From Streptomyces iakyrus (GTDB taxonomy: Bacteria > Actinomycetota > Actinomycetes > Streptomycetales > Streptomycetaceae), in assembly GCF_000717055.1 (NCBI RefSeq), contig NZ_JNXI01000018.1, forward strand, positions 62,001-126,000: a DNA stretch of 64,000 bases, in the 5' to 3' direction. Positions 51,475 through 60,374 of the stretch are shown here, piece after piece. The notes under the pieces were generated by a model. That model did not search any database. It saw nothing but the letters and a program-made list of their open reading frames with translations, and was not told where the DNA came from. Made by a program: the position numbers and the translations under genes. The first letter of the stretch is position 1, and each line of letters starts with the position of its first letter.

Positions 51475-52537
51475 GCAGCCCGCGGGCGGTGCCCGCGACG
51501 GCCGTCGCCCACGCCGCGACCAGCACCCCGTACAGCACGACGGCCGGACCCGCGTAGGCCATGAGCCCGGTGTGCCGGGCCAGCGCCTCGGCGCCCGTGA
51601 CACAGGTGCCGACCGGGAAGGTGAACGACCACCAGGTCATCGAGAACCTCATCCCGTGCCGCCGGGCGCGCACCACATGGGCGGCGGCCAGGCAGAACCA
51701 CAGCAGCGCGAACCCCATCACGGGCACGCCGTACAGCACGGCGAGGGCATCGAAACCCTTGCCGTACGGCTCCGGTACGACCCCGGGCGCGACGTCCGCG
51801 AAGGCGCCCACGGCCGTCGTGGACTGCCCGAGCGGACCCAGCACCAGGAACAGCGTCGGGGCGAGGGCGAGGGGCAGCGGCCCGCCGGTGAGCGACCGGG
51901 CGAAGACCAGCGGCAGCATGACCAGGGTCGCGAGCAGGCTCAGCCCGAACAGCGCGAAGCAGACGAGCAGCAGCGTCTCTTGGGCCTGACCGGGCGGCAG
52001 ATGCGGCACCAGCAGCGGCCCGACGGCGGCGGACACCATGGGCGCCACGAGCGGCAGCAGCCACACCGGCGTGGCCTGCCCCGGCTCCACCCGATGCCGT
52101 ACGGCCATCAGATACGGCACGGCGACGGCCGCGGCCAGACCGGTCACCGTTCCGGCGGTGAACAGCACGGCGTCGAGCGCCACGGCCGCCCGCAGGCCGA
52201 TCAGGTCCCGGCCGACGGTGAGGGCACCGCCGCCCACGGCCAGCAAGGCCATGGCGAGGCAGCCGTAGAAGGGTGCTGTCGCGGGGTCGAGGAGGTGGGC
52301 GCGGGCCTGGTCCCGGTGCCGGTTCCAGTGCGCGGCCCGGCCCGCGAGCAGGACCAGGAGCAGGACGAGCGAGATGGCCCACACCCCCACGAGCACGCCG
52401 CGCAGCCCCGGGACGTGCGGCGGGAGGGAGGCTCCGGCGGTGGCGACGACGGCGGTGCCCATCACGGTGGCGTACCAGTTGGGTCCGAGGTGACGGACGG
52501 AGAGCGGGTGCGCGAAGGGCTGGGCTGCGGTGACCAT
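51386..52537 (-). CDS. TDT/SLAC1-family transporter
   Basis: This 383-residue membrane protein has about ten hydrophobic segments. HLGPNWYATVMGTAVV at the start and RFSMTWWSFTFPVGTCV near residue 295 are hallmarks of the TehA/SLAC1/Mae1 family, which moves anions, dicarboxylates or sulfite. The ATG at 52535-52537 begins just before the first helix; no good ribosome binding site is visible. It diverges from a LysR gene with 70 bases between starts. Its last 30 codons lie antisense to the end of the BtuF-like gene. Confidence 0.88.
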   Translation of the reverse strand: MVTAAQPFAHPLSVRHLGPNWYATVMGTAVVATAGASLPPHVPGLRGVLVGVWAISLVLLLVLLAGRAAHWNRHRDQARAHLLDPATAPFYGCLAMALLAVGGGALTVGRDLIGLRAAVALDAVLFTAGTVTGLAAAVAVPYLMAVRHRVEPGQATPVWLLPLVAPMVSAAVGPLLVPHLPPGQAQETLLLVCFALFGLSLLATLVMLPLVFARSLTGGPLPLALAPTLFLVLGPLGQSTTAVGAFADVAPGVVPEPYGKGFDALAVLYGVPVMGFALLWFCLAAAHVVRARRHGMRFSMTWWSFTFPVGTCVTGAEALARHTGLMAYAGPAVVLYGVLVAAWATAVAGTARGLLRGELLAGPGPVPAAPRPMRARTTSGAVR

Positions 52538-52578
52538 GGCTCCACGGTGAGGCCGGGGCAGGGGCACCACCAGGGACC

Positions 52579-52607
52579 ATGCCTCTATGGCGGCATAAGC
52601 TGGGTTT
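52579..52607. promoter_or_regulatory. LysR box and leaderless promoter in divergent gap
   Basis: ATGCC (52579-52583) and GGCAT (52592-52596) form an interrupted palindrome of the T-N11-A type used by LysR regulators. TAAGCT (52596-52601) lies 6 bases before the lysR-type ATG at 52608, so that mRNA is probably leaderless. Confidence 0.6.
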
Positions 52608-53537
52608 ATGAGCAACGCGGATGAGCAGGCCGGGCCGACCGTCTCCGGTTCCCTGGCGCACCGGGTGCCGGATCTGGGCGCGCTGGAGCTGCTGCTGGCG
52701 GTGGCGCGGCTCGGCAGCCTCGGCGGTGCGGCGCGGGAACTCGGCATCACCCAGCCCGCTGCCAGCAGCCGGATCCGGTCGATGGAACGGCAGCTTGGCG
52801 TGGCGCTGGTCGACCGCTCGCCCCGCGGGTCCCGGCTCACGGACGCCGGGGCGCTGGTGACGGACTGGGCGCGGCGGATCGTGGAGGCGGCGGAGGCGTT
52901 CGACGTGGGCGCGCAGGCGCTGCGCGTGCGCCGCGACTCCCGGCTGCGGGTGGCCGCGAGCATGACCATCGCCGAGTACCTGCTGCCGGGCTGGCTGCTC
53001 GCGCTGCGGGCACAGCGGCCCGACACGGCGGTGTCGCTGCACGCGGGGAACTCGACGGTGGTGGCCGAACGGCTGCTGTCGGACGAGGCGGATCTGGGGT
53101 TCGTGGAGGGGCTGTCGGTGCCGGCCGGTCTCGACTCGGCGGTCATCGCCCACGACCGGCTCATAGTGGTGATCGCGCCGGGGCACGCCTGGGCCCGGCG
53201 GCGGCGGTCGCTGGCCGCGGACGAACTGGCGTCGACGCCGTTGATCCTCCGTGAGAAGGGGTCGGGGACGCGGCAGGTGCTGGACGCGGCGCTCGGCGGG
53301 CTGGCCCGGCCGCTGATCGAGCTGTCGTCCACGACGGCGGTGAAGGCGGCGGCGGTGAGCGGGGCGGGGCCCGCGGTGCTGAGCGAACTGGCGGTGGGGG
53401 AGGAGCTGGCGATGCGGCGGCTGGTGTCCGTGCCGGTGGACGGGGTCGCCCTGGCGAGGGACCTGAGGGCGGTGTGGCCGACGGGGCACCGCCCCACCGG
53501 GCCGGCGCGGGACCTGCTGTCGCTGACGCGCGGGTAG
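52608..53537 (+). CDS. LysR-family regulator
   Basis: This 309-residue regulator has an N-terminal helix-turn-helix (LELLLAVARLGSLGGAARELGITQPAASSRI, excerpted SLGGAARELGITQPAASSRI) and an effector domain like CysB/CbbR types (VVAERLLSDEADLGFVEG, LILREKGSGTR). It probably controls the divergent TDT transporter and itself. The effector is unknown; sulfite or an organic anion would suit the partner. Confidence 0.9.
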   Translation: MSNADEQAGPTVSGSLAHRVPDLGALELLLAVARLGSLGGAARELGITQPAASSRIRSMERQLGVALVDRSPRGSRLTDAGALVTDWARRIVEAAEAFDVGAQALRVRRDSRLRVAASMTIAEYLLPGWLLALRAQRPDTAVSLHAGNSTVVAERLLSDEADLGFVEGLSVPAGLDSAVIAHDRLIVVIAPGHAWARRRRSLAADELASTPLILREKGSGTRQVLDAALGGLARPLIELSSTTAVKAAAVSGAGPAVLSELAVGEELAMRRLVSVPVDGVALARDLRAVWPTGHRPTGPARDLLSLTRG

Positions 53538-53570
53538 TTTCTCGCCCCCGCCGCCCCTACCCGTCCCATC

Positions 53571-53664
53571 CCCAGGGGCGCTGCCCCTTCGACCCGCCGG
53601 GGGCTGCGCCCCCAGACCCCCGCTTCGGCCTGAACGGCCTCGTCCTCAAGCGCCGGACGGGCTG
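53571..53664. repeat. dispersed multi-hairpin repeat
   Basis: The block holds AGGGGCGCTGCCCCTT, GGGGGCTGCGCCCCC and GGCCTGAACGGCC hairpins in series, followed by TCAAGCGCCGGACGGGCTG. I recognise it as a very common intergenic repeat of Streptomyces, usually placed after genes. Here it lies between convergent genes and includes the last seven codons or so of the C26 hydrolase frame. Confidence 0.7.
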
Positions 53665-54353
53665 ACTTTGCCGGTACTAGCCGCTTCCACCAGCGCCCTC
53701 ATCACCCGCACGTCCTCGCCCATCTCCGGATGCCACTGCACCCCCAGCACCCAGTCGGCAGAGGGCAGTTCCACCGCCTCCACCGTGCCGTCCGCCGCGT
53801 ACGCCGAGGGGATCAGGCCCTCGCCCAGGCGGTCGACGGCCTGGTGGTGGTACGTCGGGACGAACGTCTCCTCCGGTACGACCCCGGCGTACAGACTCCC
53901 CGGCACCGGCTTGACCGCATGCCCCCCGAAGACGCCCACGACCTCCGCGTGCCCGTCGATGTGCTGCACGAGTGTGCCCCCGAGGGCGACGTTCAGCAGC
54001 TGCATGCCCCGGCAGATCCCCAGCAACGGCACGCCCGCCGCCAGGGCCGCGTCGATCAGCGCCAGCTCCCACGCGTCCCGGTCCGGCGCCGGCGGCCCGG
54101 TCCGCTCCTCGCGCTCCGCCCCGTAGCGGACCGGCTCCACGTCCGGCCCGCCCGCGATGACCAGCCCGTCCAGCCGCGCCACGGCCTCGGCGGCCCGCTC
54201 CGGGTCGTCCGGGGGCAGCATCGCGGCCAGGCCCCCCGCCCGCTGCACCAGCCGGGGATAGCCGACCGGCAGCAGCGCGGCCTCCAGCTCCCACACGCCC
54301 CAGCGCGCCCCGGACTCCAGATAGGTGCTGACCCCGATCAACGGCCTGGCCAC
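53646..54353 (-). CDS. class I glutamine amidotransferase-like (C26) gamma-glutamyl hydrolase
   Basis: This 235-residue PuuD-like hydrolase has the nucleophile Cys in LLGICRGMQLLNV near residue 105, and the His-Glu pair in VLGVQWHPE near 205. It should split gamma-glutamyl amides to release glutamate. The GTG at 54351-54353 follows GGGAG. It lies 23 bases after the permease gene and probably shares its transcript. The C-terminal end reads into a dispersed repeat, so its tail may have been changed by repeat insertion. Confidence 0.88.
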   Translation of the reverse strand: MARPLIGVSTYLESGARWGVWELEAALLPVGYPRLVQRAGGLAAMLPPDDPERAAEAVARLDGLVIAGGPDVEPVRYGAEREERTGPPAPDRDAWELALIDAALAAGVPLLGICRGMQLLNVALGGTLVQHIDGHAEVVGVFGGHAVKPVPGSLYAGVVPEETFVPTYHHQAVDRLGEGLIPSAYAADGTVEAVELPSADWVLGVQWHPEMGEDVRVMRALVEAASTGKVSPSGA

Positions 54354-54376
54354 GACAACTCCCTCACACCTCGAAC

Positions 54377-55822
54377 CTAGTCCCGTGCCAACTCTGCCTC
54401 GGCCGCCGCCAGTGCCGCGAACTCCTCCTCCGGCGCCTTCGCCACCAGCCGCTTGCGGCTGTACAGACCGAAGTACCCGACGGCCACGGCGTAGACCACG
54501 AGTGCGATCAGCGCCGCCGTCACATCCACGAGGAACGTGGCCACCAGCGCCGCACACGCCAGCACCAGCGCGACCGACGAGGTCAGGATTCCGCCCGGCG
54601 TACGGTACGGCCGCGGAAGCTCCGGCTCGCGGCGCCGCAGCACGATGTGCGACAGGGACATCAGCGCGTAGGAGATGGTCGCCCCGAAGACCGCGATGTT
54701 CAGCATCCGCGCCCCGTTGCCGGAGGCCGCCGCCAGCAGGAAGCCGATCGTGCCGGGCACCAGCAGGCCCAGGTACGGCGCCTTGCGGCGGCTGGTGAGC
54801 GACAGGAAGCGCGGCAGGTAGCCCGCCCGGGACAGGGCGAACAGCTGGCGCGAGCCCGCGTAGATCAGGGAGAAGAACGACGCCACCAGGCCGGCCAGGC
54901 CCGCATAGTTCACGATCCGGCTCAGCGTCGTGGCCTCGCCGTTCGGCTGGAGCGCCTCCACCAGCGGGTTGCCCGCTTCCTGGATCGCGGCGGAACCGCG
55001 TGCCCCGGCCGCCGCGAAGAACGTGACCACCGCCAGCACCACCAGGATGCCCATCGACCAGCGGATCGCCTTCGGCAGCGTACGGGCCGGGTCCCTGGTC
55101 TCCTCGGCGGCCAGCGGCACGCCCTCGACGCCGAGGAAGAACCACATGCCGAACGGGAACGCCGCCCAGATGCCGAGCAGGCCGAACGGCAGCCAGGAGC
55201 TCGACCCCGCCGCGGAGGAGTCGACCGGGATGTCGTCCAGCGACGCGAAGGAGAAGTCGGGCAGTGCCGCCAGCGCGAAGACGACCAGGGCGACCACCGC
55301 GATGCCGGTGACGACGAAGCTGAACCGCAGGGCCTCGCCCACGCCCCACAGGTGGATGCCGAGGAAGATCGCGAAGCAGACCAGGTACATCGGCCAGCCG
55401 GACTCCAGCCCGAACAGGCCCAGCGACTCGACGTAGTCGCCGATGAAGATGACGATCGCGGCGGGCGCGAGGACGTACTCGATGAGGATCGCCGTGCCGG
55501 TGAGGAAGCCGCCCCACGGGCCGAGCGCCCGCCGGGCGAAGCCGTAGCCGCCGCCCGCGGTGGGCAGGATCGAGGAGAGCTCGGCGAGGGCGAAGACCAT
55601 GCACGCGTACATGGCGCCCATCAGGACCATGGCGATCGCCAGGCCCCCGAAGCCGCCTTCGGCCAGGCCGAAGTTCCAGCCCGAGTAGTCGCCGGAGACG
55701 ACGTAGGCGACGCCGAGGCCGGTCAGCAGCACCCAGCCGGCGCTGCCTCGGCGCAGTGCTCTGCGTTCCAGATAGTCGTCGCCCTCCGGGGCGGCGGGTG
55801 TGGTGGTGGGTTCCTGGGGCAT
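54377..55822 (-). CDS. amino acid/ethanolamine permease (APC family)
   Basis: This 481-residue permease has twelve hydrophobic segments. GVAYVVSGDYSGWNFGLAEGG (excerpted YVVSGDYSGWNFG) near residue 40 is typical of the ethanolamine permease subgroup of APC carriers, as is PTAGGGYGFARRALGPWGG. The genes around it encode a gamma-glutamyl ligase pathway, so ethanolamine is the likely substrate. The ATG at 55820-55822 follows GGGAG. Its 158-base upstream region contains two ATACC-containing elements also seen before the ligase gene. Confidence 0.88.
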   Translation of the reverse strand: MPQEPTTTPAAPEGDDYLERRALRRGSAGWVLLTGLGVAYVVSGDYSGWNFGLAEGGFGGLAIAMVLMGAMYACMVFALAELSSILPTAGGGYGFARRALGPWGGFLTGTAILIEYVLAPAAIVIFIGDYVESLGLFGLESGWPMYLVCFAIFLGIHLWGVGEALRFSFVVTGIAVVALVVFALAALPDFSFASLDDIPVDSSAAGSSSWLPFGLLGIWAAFPFGMWFFLGVEGVPLAAEETRDPARTLPKAIRWSMGILVVLAVVTFFAAAGARGSAAIQEAGNPLVEALQPNGEATTLSRIVNYAGLAGLVASFFSLIYAGSRQLFALSRAGYLPRFLSLTSRRKAPYLGLLVPGTIGFLLAAASGNGARMLNIAVFGATISYALMSLSHIVLRRREPELPRPYRTPGGILTSSVALVLACAALVATFLVDVTAALIALVVYAVAVGYFGLYSRKRLVAKAPEEEFAALAAAEAELARD

Positions 55823-55980
55823 GGGCGGTCTCCCGACGGTGCGGCTGCGGTCACGGGATCGAATGGGCTCGGACTCAATGGAATGAGGCCATACCTTTGC
55901 GGGCCGACCGGGGGATGGCAATACCCGTGCGTTAATCGCCCGTAAATCCTCACCGGGCGAGGAACACCGCACCCGCCCCC

Positions 55981-56718
55981 TCAGCCGAGGAAGCCCCGCA
56001 GCAGCGCCGCCGTGCCCCCGCAGTGCTCGCGCATGATCTCCCGCGCCTGGTCGGCCTCGCCCTCGATCACCGCCTCCACCAGGGCGGTGTGCTGCCGCTG
56101 GGAGTGCTCCAGGTTGCGGACCAGCAGCGGGATGCAGTCGAGCAGGTCGTTGACCGTCGCCCGGACGGCCGCGTACTGCGCGGTGAGCGTGGGGGAGCCG
56201 GACAGCTCGGCGATCGTGAGGTGCAGCAATGTGTCCAGGCGGCGGTACTCGGCGAGCGGCGCGTCGTGCGTGCGCGCCAGGGCCTCGCGCAGCCGGTCCG
56301 CCTGCTTCTCCTCCAGCCCGTGCGCCGCGCACAGCCCGGCCGCGCCCACCTCCAGCACCTCCCGGAACCGCAGCACGTCCTCTATGTCGACCTCGGCGAC
56401 CCGGCGCCGCAGCTCGTCCTCCCCGACGGCGTCGGCGCGCGGCAGCACGAACGTCCCGCCGTACCGGCCGCGCCGCGACTCGACCAGGCCCTGGTCCTGG
56501 AGCACCTTCAGCACCTCGCGCAGCGTCACCCGGCTGATCCCCAGCCGCTCCGCCAGCTCCCGCTCGGCCGGCAGCCGCTCGCCCCCCGGCACCAGACCCA
56601 GCCGTACGACCTGCAGGATCTGCTCCAGCGCCTCCTCGAAGCCGTTGCCCGCGCGCACCGGCCGCAGCACCGGCGTCAGCCCGTCCCGCACCTCATCGCC
56701 ACCCGCTTCCTCCGGCAT
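55981..56718 (-). CDS. FadR-type GntR regulator of the ethanolamine cluster
   Basis: This 245-residue regulator has a GntR winged helix (LVPGGERLPAERELAERLGISRVTLREVL, excerpted RELAERLGISRVTLREVL) and an all-helical FCD domain with the His residues that bind a metal or acid ligand (DTLLHLTIAEL, HTALVEAVIEG). It lies between the divergent permease/hydrolase and ligase/dehydrogenase units, so it probably controls both. In S. coelicolor the gene at this place is reported, as I recall, as the regulator EpuRII. The ATG at 56716-56718 is preceded by GGGAAGGGGG; 56739 is an alternative. Confidence 0.88.
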   Translation of the reverse strand: MPEEAGGDEVRDGLTPVLRPVRAGNGFEEALEQILQVVRLGLVPGGERLPAERELAERLGISRVTLREVLKVLQDQGLVESRRGRYGGTFVLPRADAVGEDELRRRVAEVDIEDVLRFREVLEVGAAGLCAAHGLEEKQADRLREALARTHDAPLAEYRRLDTLLHLTIAELSGSPTLTAQYAAVRATVNDLLDCIPLLVRNLEHSQRQHTALVEAVIEGEADQAREIMREHCGGTAALLRGFLG

Positions 56719-56750
56719 GTGGCCGCACCCCCTTCCCAAGCAATGGTTCT

Positions 56751-56768
56751 CCGCAATACCTTATGGCT
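56751..56768. promoter_or_regulatory. candidate FadR-type operator before glnA4
   Basis: CCGCAATACCTTATGG lies in the 98-base gap between the regulator and the ligase gene. GCAATACC recurs at 55918-55925 and ATACCTTTGCGG at 55891-55902, both before the divergent permease gene. The recurrence only in the two promoter regions of this cluster suggests a shared operator. Confidence 0.5.
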
Positions 56769-56816
56769 CCCGGCGGATCCATGGCAGCGGATCCAAGGAG
56801 CCTAGGAGGCCTTCCC

Positions 56817-58181
56817 GTGGCAGACCGCACACCCCCGCTGAGCGTCGAGGAGCTGCACACCCTCGTCGCCGGCGGTGAGATCGACACTGTCGTCCTGGCC
56901 TTCCCCGACATGCAGGGGCGACTCCAGGGCAAGCGGTTCGCCGCACGCTTCTTCCTCGACGAGGTCCTCCGGCACGGCACCGAGGGCTGCAACTACCTGC
57001 TCGCCGTCGACACCGAGATGAACACCGTCGACGGCTACGCGATGTCCTCCTGGGACCGCGGCTACGGCGACTTCGCCATGCACCCCGACCTCACCACCCT
57101 GCGCCGCGTCCCCTGGAACGAGGGCACGGCCATGCTCCACGCCGACCTCGCCTGGAGCGACGGCTCCCCGGTCGTCGCCGCGCCCCGCCAGATCCTGCGC
57201 CGCCAGCTGGAGCGCCTCGCCGAACTCGGCTACAGCGCGCAGGTCGGCACCGAGCTGGAGTTCATCGTCTTCAAGGACACCTACGAACAGGCCTGGGACG
57301 CCGGCTACAAGGGCCTCACCCCCGCCAACCAGTACAACATCGACTACTCCGTCCTCGGCACCGGCCGCATCGAGCCCCTGCTGCGCCGCATCCGCAACGA
57401 GATGGCCGGCGCCGGCCTCACCGTCGAGTCCGCCAAGGGCGAGTGCAACCCCGGCCAGCACGAGATCGCCTTCCGCTACGACGAGGCCCTGGTCACCTGC
57501 GACCAGCACTCCGTGTACAAGACCGGCGCCAAGGAGATCGCCGCCCAGGAGGGCATGGCGATCACCTTCATGGCCAAGTACAACGAGCGCGAGGGCAACT
57601 CCTGCCACATCCACCTCTCCCTCGCCGACGCCGACGGAAACAACGCCATGGCCGGCGACCTCGAAGGCGGCATGTCCGAGGTCATGCGGCACTTCCTCGC
57701 CGGCCAGCTCGCCGCCCTGCGCGATTTCTCCCTCCTCTACGCCCCCAACATCAACTCCTACAAGCGCTTCCAGCCCGGCTCCTTCGCCCCGACCGCCGTC
57801 GCCTGGGGCCAGGACAACCGCACCTGCGCGCTGCGCGTGGTCGGCCACGGCCGCTCCCTGCGCTTCGAGAACCGCCTGCCCGGCGGCGACGTCAACCCCT
57901 ACCTCGCCGTCGCCGGACTGGTCGCGGCAGGCCTGCACGGCATCGAGCAGAAGCTGGAGCTGCCCGAACCCTGCCCCGGCAACGCCTACACCGCCGACCT
58001 GGACCACGTCCCCACCACCCTGCGCGAGGCCGCCGAGCTCTGGGAGAACAGCACCGTCGCCCGGGCCGCCTTCGGTGACGAGGTCGTCGCGCACTACCGC
58101 AACATGGCGCGCGTCGAACTGGACGCCTACGACGCCGCGGTGACCGACTGGGAGCTGCGCCGCTCCTTCGAACGCATGTGA
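56817..58181 (+). CDS. glnA4: glutamine-synthetase-like gamma-glutamylethanolamide ligase
   Basis: This 454-residue protein has the glutamine synthetase fold: metal ligands in GTELEFIVF and AKGECNPGQHEIAF, the NSCHIHLSL block, the SYKRFQPGSFAP segment and the RFENRLPGGDVNPYLA C-terminal region. It lacks the regular GS adenylylation site context. The GS of this position in S. coelicolor, GlnA4, is reported to ligate glutamate to ethanolamine and not ammonium. The permease, dehydrogenase and hydrolase neighbours support that. The GTG at 56817 follows AGGAGG. Confidence 0.9.
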   Translation: MADRTPPLSVEELHTLVAGGEIDTVVLAFPDMQGRLQGKRFAARFFLDEVLRHGTEGCNYLLAVDTEMNTVDGYAMSSWDRGYGDFAMHPDLTTLRRVPWNEGTAMLHADLAWSDGSPVVAAPRQILRRQLERLAELGYSAQVGTELEFIVFKDTYEQAWDAGYKGLTPANQYNIDYSVLGTGRIEPLLRRIRNEMAGAGLTVESAKGECNPGQHEIAFRYDEALVTCDQHSVYKTGAKEIAAQEGMAITFMAKYNEREGNSCHIHLSLADADGNNAMAGDLEGGMSEVMRHFLAGQLAALRDFSLLYAPNINSYKRFQPGSFAPTAVAWGQDNRTCALRVVGHGRSLRFENRLPGGDVNPYLAVAGLVAAGLHGIEQKLELPEPCPGNAYTADLDHVPTTLREAAELWENSTVARAAFGDEVVAHYRNMARVELDAYDAAVTDWELRRSFERM

Positions 58182-58189
58182 GGTCCTCC

Positions 58190-59563
58190 TTGTCTTCCGA
58201 GCACCTTCTGGAAGTACTGAATCCCGCGACCGAGGAGGTCGTCGCCGCCGTCGCCGGGGCGAATCCGGCCGACGTCGACGCGGCCGTCACCCACGCCGCC
58301 CGGGCTCAGCGGATCTGGGCCGCCCTGCCCCCCGCCGACCGCGCCCGGCTGCTGCGCCGCTTCGCGGCCACCGTCGACGAGCACCTGGAGGAACTGGCCC
58401 GCCTGGAGGTCCGCGAGGCCGGCCACCTCATCGGCAACGCCCGCTGGGAGGCCGGCAACGTCCGCGACCTGCTGGATTACGCGGCCGGGGGAGTGGAACG
58501 GCTCACCGGCCGGCAGATCCCGGTGCCCGGCGGCCTGGACGTCACGATCCTCGAACCGCTCGGCGTCGTCGGGGTGATCGCGCCCTGGAACTTCCCCATG
58601 CCGATCGCCGCCTGGGGCACCGCCCCCGCCCTCGCGGCCGGCAACGCCGTCATCCTCAAGCCCGCCGAGACCACCCCGCTCACCGCGCTGCGCCTCGCCG
58701 AACTCGCCCTGGAGGCCGGGCTCCCGGAGCACCTCTTCCAGGTCCTGCCGGGACGCGGTGACATCACGGGCGACGCTCTGGTCCGGCACCCCGGAGTCGC
58801 CAAGATCGTCTTCACCGGCTCCACCCGCACCGGCACGCGCGTCGCCGCCCTCGGCGCCGAGCAGGTCAAGCCGGTCACCCTCGAACTCGGCGGCAAGAGC
58901 CCCAACATCGTCTTCGCCGACGCCGACCTCAAGACGGCTGTCGACCCCTTCTCCTTCCTCGACAACTCCGGCCAGGACTGCTGCGCCCGCACCCGCATCC
59001 TCGTCCAGGAGCCGGTCTACGACGAGGTCCGCGAACTGCTGGCCGACGCCCTGTCCGCCGTGGTCGTGGGCGACCCGGCCGACGAGAAGACCCAGATGGG
59101 CCCGCTGATCTCACGGCAGCAGCTCGACCGGGTCCGGAGCTTCGTGCCCGACACCGCCGAGGCCTTGCGCGGCAGCGCCCCCGAGGGCCCGGGCTTCTGG
59201 TTCCCGCCCACCGTCCTGACCGGCGAGAGCCCGGACTCGGCCGCGGCATGCGAGGAGATCTTCGGCCCCGTGGCCGTCCTCCTGCCCTTCACCGACGAGC
59301 AGGACGCGATCCGGCTGGCCAACGACACCCCCTACGGCCTCTCCGGCTCCATCTGGACCCGCGACGTCGGCCGCGCCCTGCGCGTCTCCCAGGGCGTCCG
59401 CGCCGGCAACCTGTCCGTCAACTCCCACGCCAGCGTCCGCTACTGGACCCCGTTCGGCGGCTACAAGCAGTCCGGCGTCGGGCGCGAGCTCGGCCCCGAC
59501 GCCCTGGCCGCCTTCACCGAAACCAAGAACGTCTTCATCAGCACGGAGGGCCCCGCACAGTGA
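58190..59563 (+). CDS. aldehyde dehydrogenase of ethanolamine cluster
   Basis: This 457-residue NAD(P)-dependent enzyme has the catalytic Glu in LELGGKSPNIV near residue 230 and a Cys pair in NSGQDCCART near 264, with the first or second serving as nucleophile; PWNFP and the C-terminal PFGGYKQSG block are present. It probably oxidises the gamma-glutamyl aldehyde. TTG 58190 follows GAGG; GTG 58178 overlaps the ligase stop and has no binding site. The stop overlaps the SDR start. Confidence 0.92.
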   Translation: MSSEHLLEVLNPATEEVVAAVAGANPADVDAAVTHAARAQRIWAALPPADRARLLRRFAATVDEHLEELARLEVREAGHLIGNARWEAGNVRDLLDYAAGGVERLTGRQIPVPGGLDVTILEPLGVVGVIAPWNFPMPIAAWGTAPALAAGNAVILKPAETTPLTALRLAELALEAGLPEHLFQVLPGRGDITGDALVRHPGVAKIVFTGSTRTGTRVAALGAEQVKPVTLELGGKSPNIVFADADLKTAVDPFSFLDNSGQDCCARTRILVQEPVYDEVRELLADALSAVVVGDPADEKTQMGPLISRQQLDRVRSFVPDTAEALRGSAPEGPGFWFPPTVLTGESPDSAAACEEIFGPVAVLLPFTDEQDAIRLANDTPYGLSGSIWTRDVGRALRVSQGVRAGNLSVNSHASVRYWTPFGGYKQSGVGRELGPDALAAFTETKNVFISTEGPAQ

Positions 59564-60345
59564 CTGCCCAGGAGAACATCTGCCGCCGCCTGGTCGGCCG
59601 TACCGCCGTCGTCACCGGCGCCGGCAGCGGCATCGGCCTCGCCGCCGCCCGCCGCCTCGCCTCCGAGGGGGCCCACGTCGTCTGCGGCGACGTCGACGAG
59701 ACCCGCGGCAAGGCCGCCGCCGAGGAGACCGGCGGCACCTTCGTCAAGGTCGACGTCACCGACCCCGACGAGGTCGAGGCGCTCTTCAGGACCGCCCACG
59801 ACACCTATGGCAGCGTCGACATCGCCTTCAACAACGCCGGCATCTCCCCGCCCGACGACGACTCCATCCTGGAGACCGGCCTGGAGGCCTGGAAGCGCGT
59901 CCAGGAGGTCAACCTCACCTCCGTCTACCTGTGCTGCAAGGCCGCCATCCCCTACATGCAGCGCCAGGGCCGGGGCTCGATCATCAACACGGCGTCCTTC
60001 GTCGCCCGGATGGGCGCGGCGACCTCCCAGATCTCGTACACGGCCTCCAAGGGCGGCGTCCTCGCCATGTCCCGGGAACTGGGCGTGCAGTTCGCCCGCG
60101 AGGGCATCCGCGTGAACGCCCTGTGCCCCGGCCCGGTCAACACCCCGCTCCTCCAGGAGCTGTTCGCCAAGGACCCGGAGCGGGCCGCGCGCCGTCTGGT
60201 GCACATCCCGCTGGGCCGGTTCGCCGAGGCCGAGGAGATCGCCGCCGCCGTGGCCTTCCTCGCCAGCGACGACTCCTCGTTCGTGAACGCCACCGACTTC
60301 CTGGTCGACGGCGGGATCGCGGGGGCGTACGTCACACCCCTGTAG
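59560..60345 (+). CDS. short-chain dehydrogenase/reductase of ethanolamine cluster
   Basis: This 261-residue SDR has the nucleotide-binding VVTGAGSGIGLAAA motif near residue 17, NNAG near 92 and the catalytic Ser...SYTASKGG. The GTG at 59560 overlaps the dehydrogenase stop as GTGA. In this cluster it is a candidate for oxidising the hydroxyl of gamma-glutamylethanolamide before the aldehyde dehydrogenase acts; that assignment is inferred from position alone. Confidence 0.92.
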   Translation: MTAQENICRRLVGRTAVVTGAGSGIGLAAARRLASEGAHVVCGDVDETRGKAAAEETGGTFVKVDVTDPDEVEALFRTAHDTYGSVDIAFNNAGISPPDDDSILETGLEAWKRVQEVNLTSVYLCCKAAIPYMQRQGRGSIINTASFVARMGAATSQISYTASKGGVLAMSRELGVQFAREGIRVNALCPGPVNTPLLQELFAKDPERAARRLVHIPLGRFAEAEEIAAAVAFLASDDSSFVNATDFLVDGGIAGAYVTPL

Positions 60346-60374
60346 TCGGGCTCCGGACGGGCCGGGCCGCGCCC

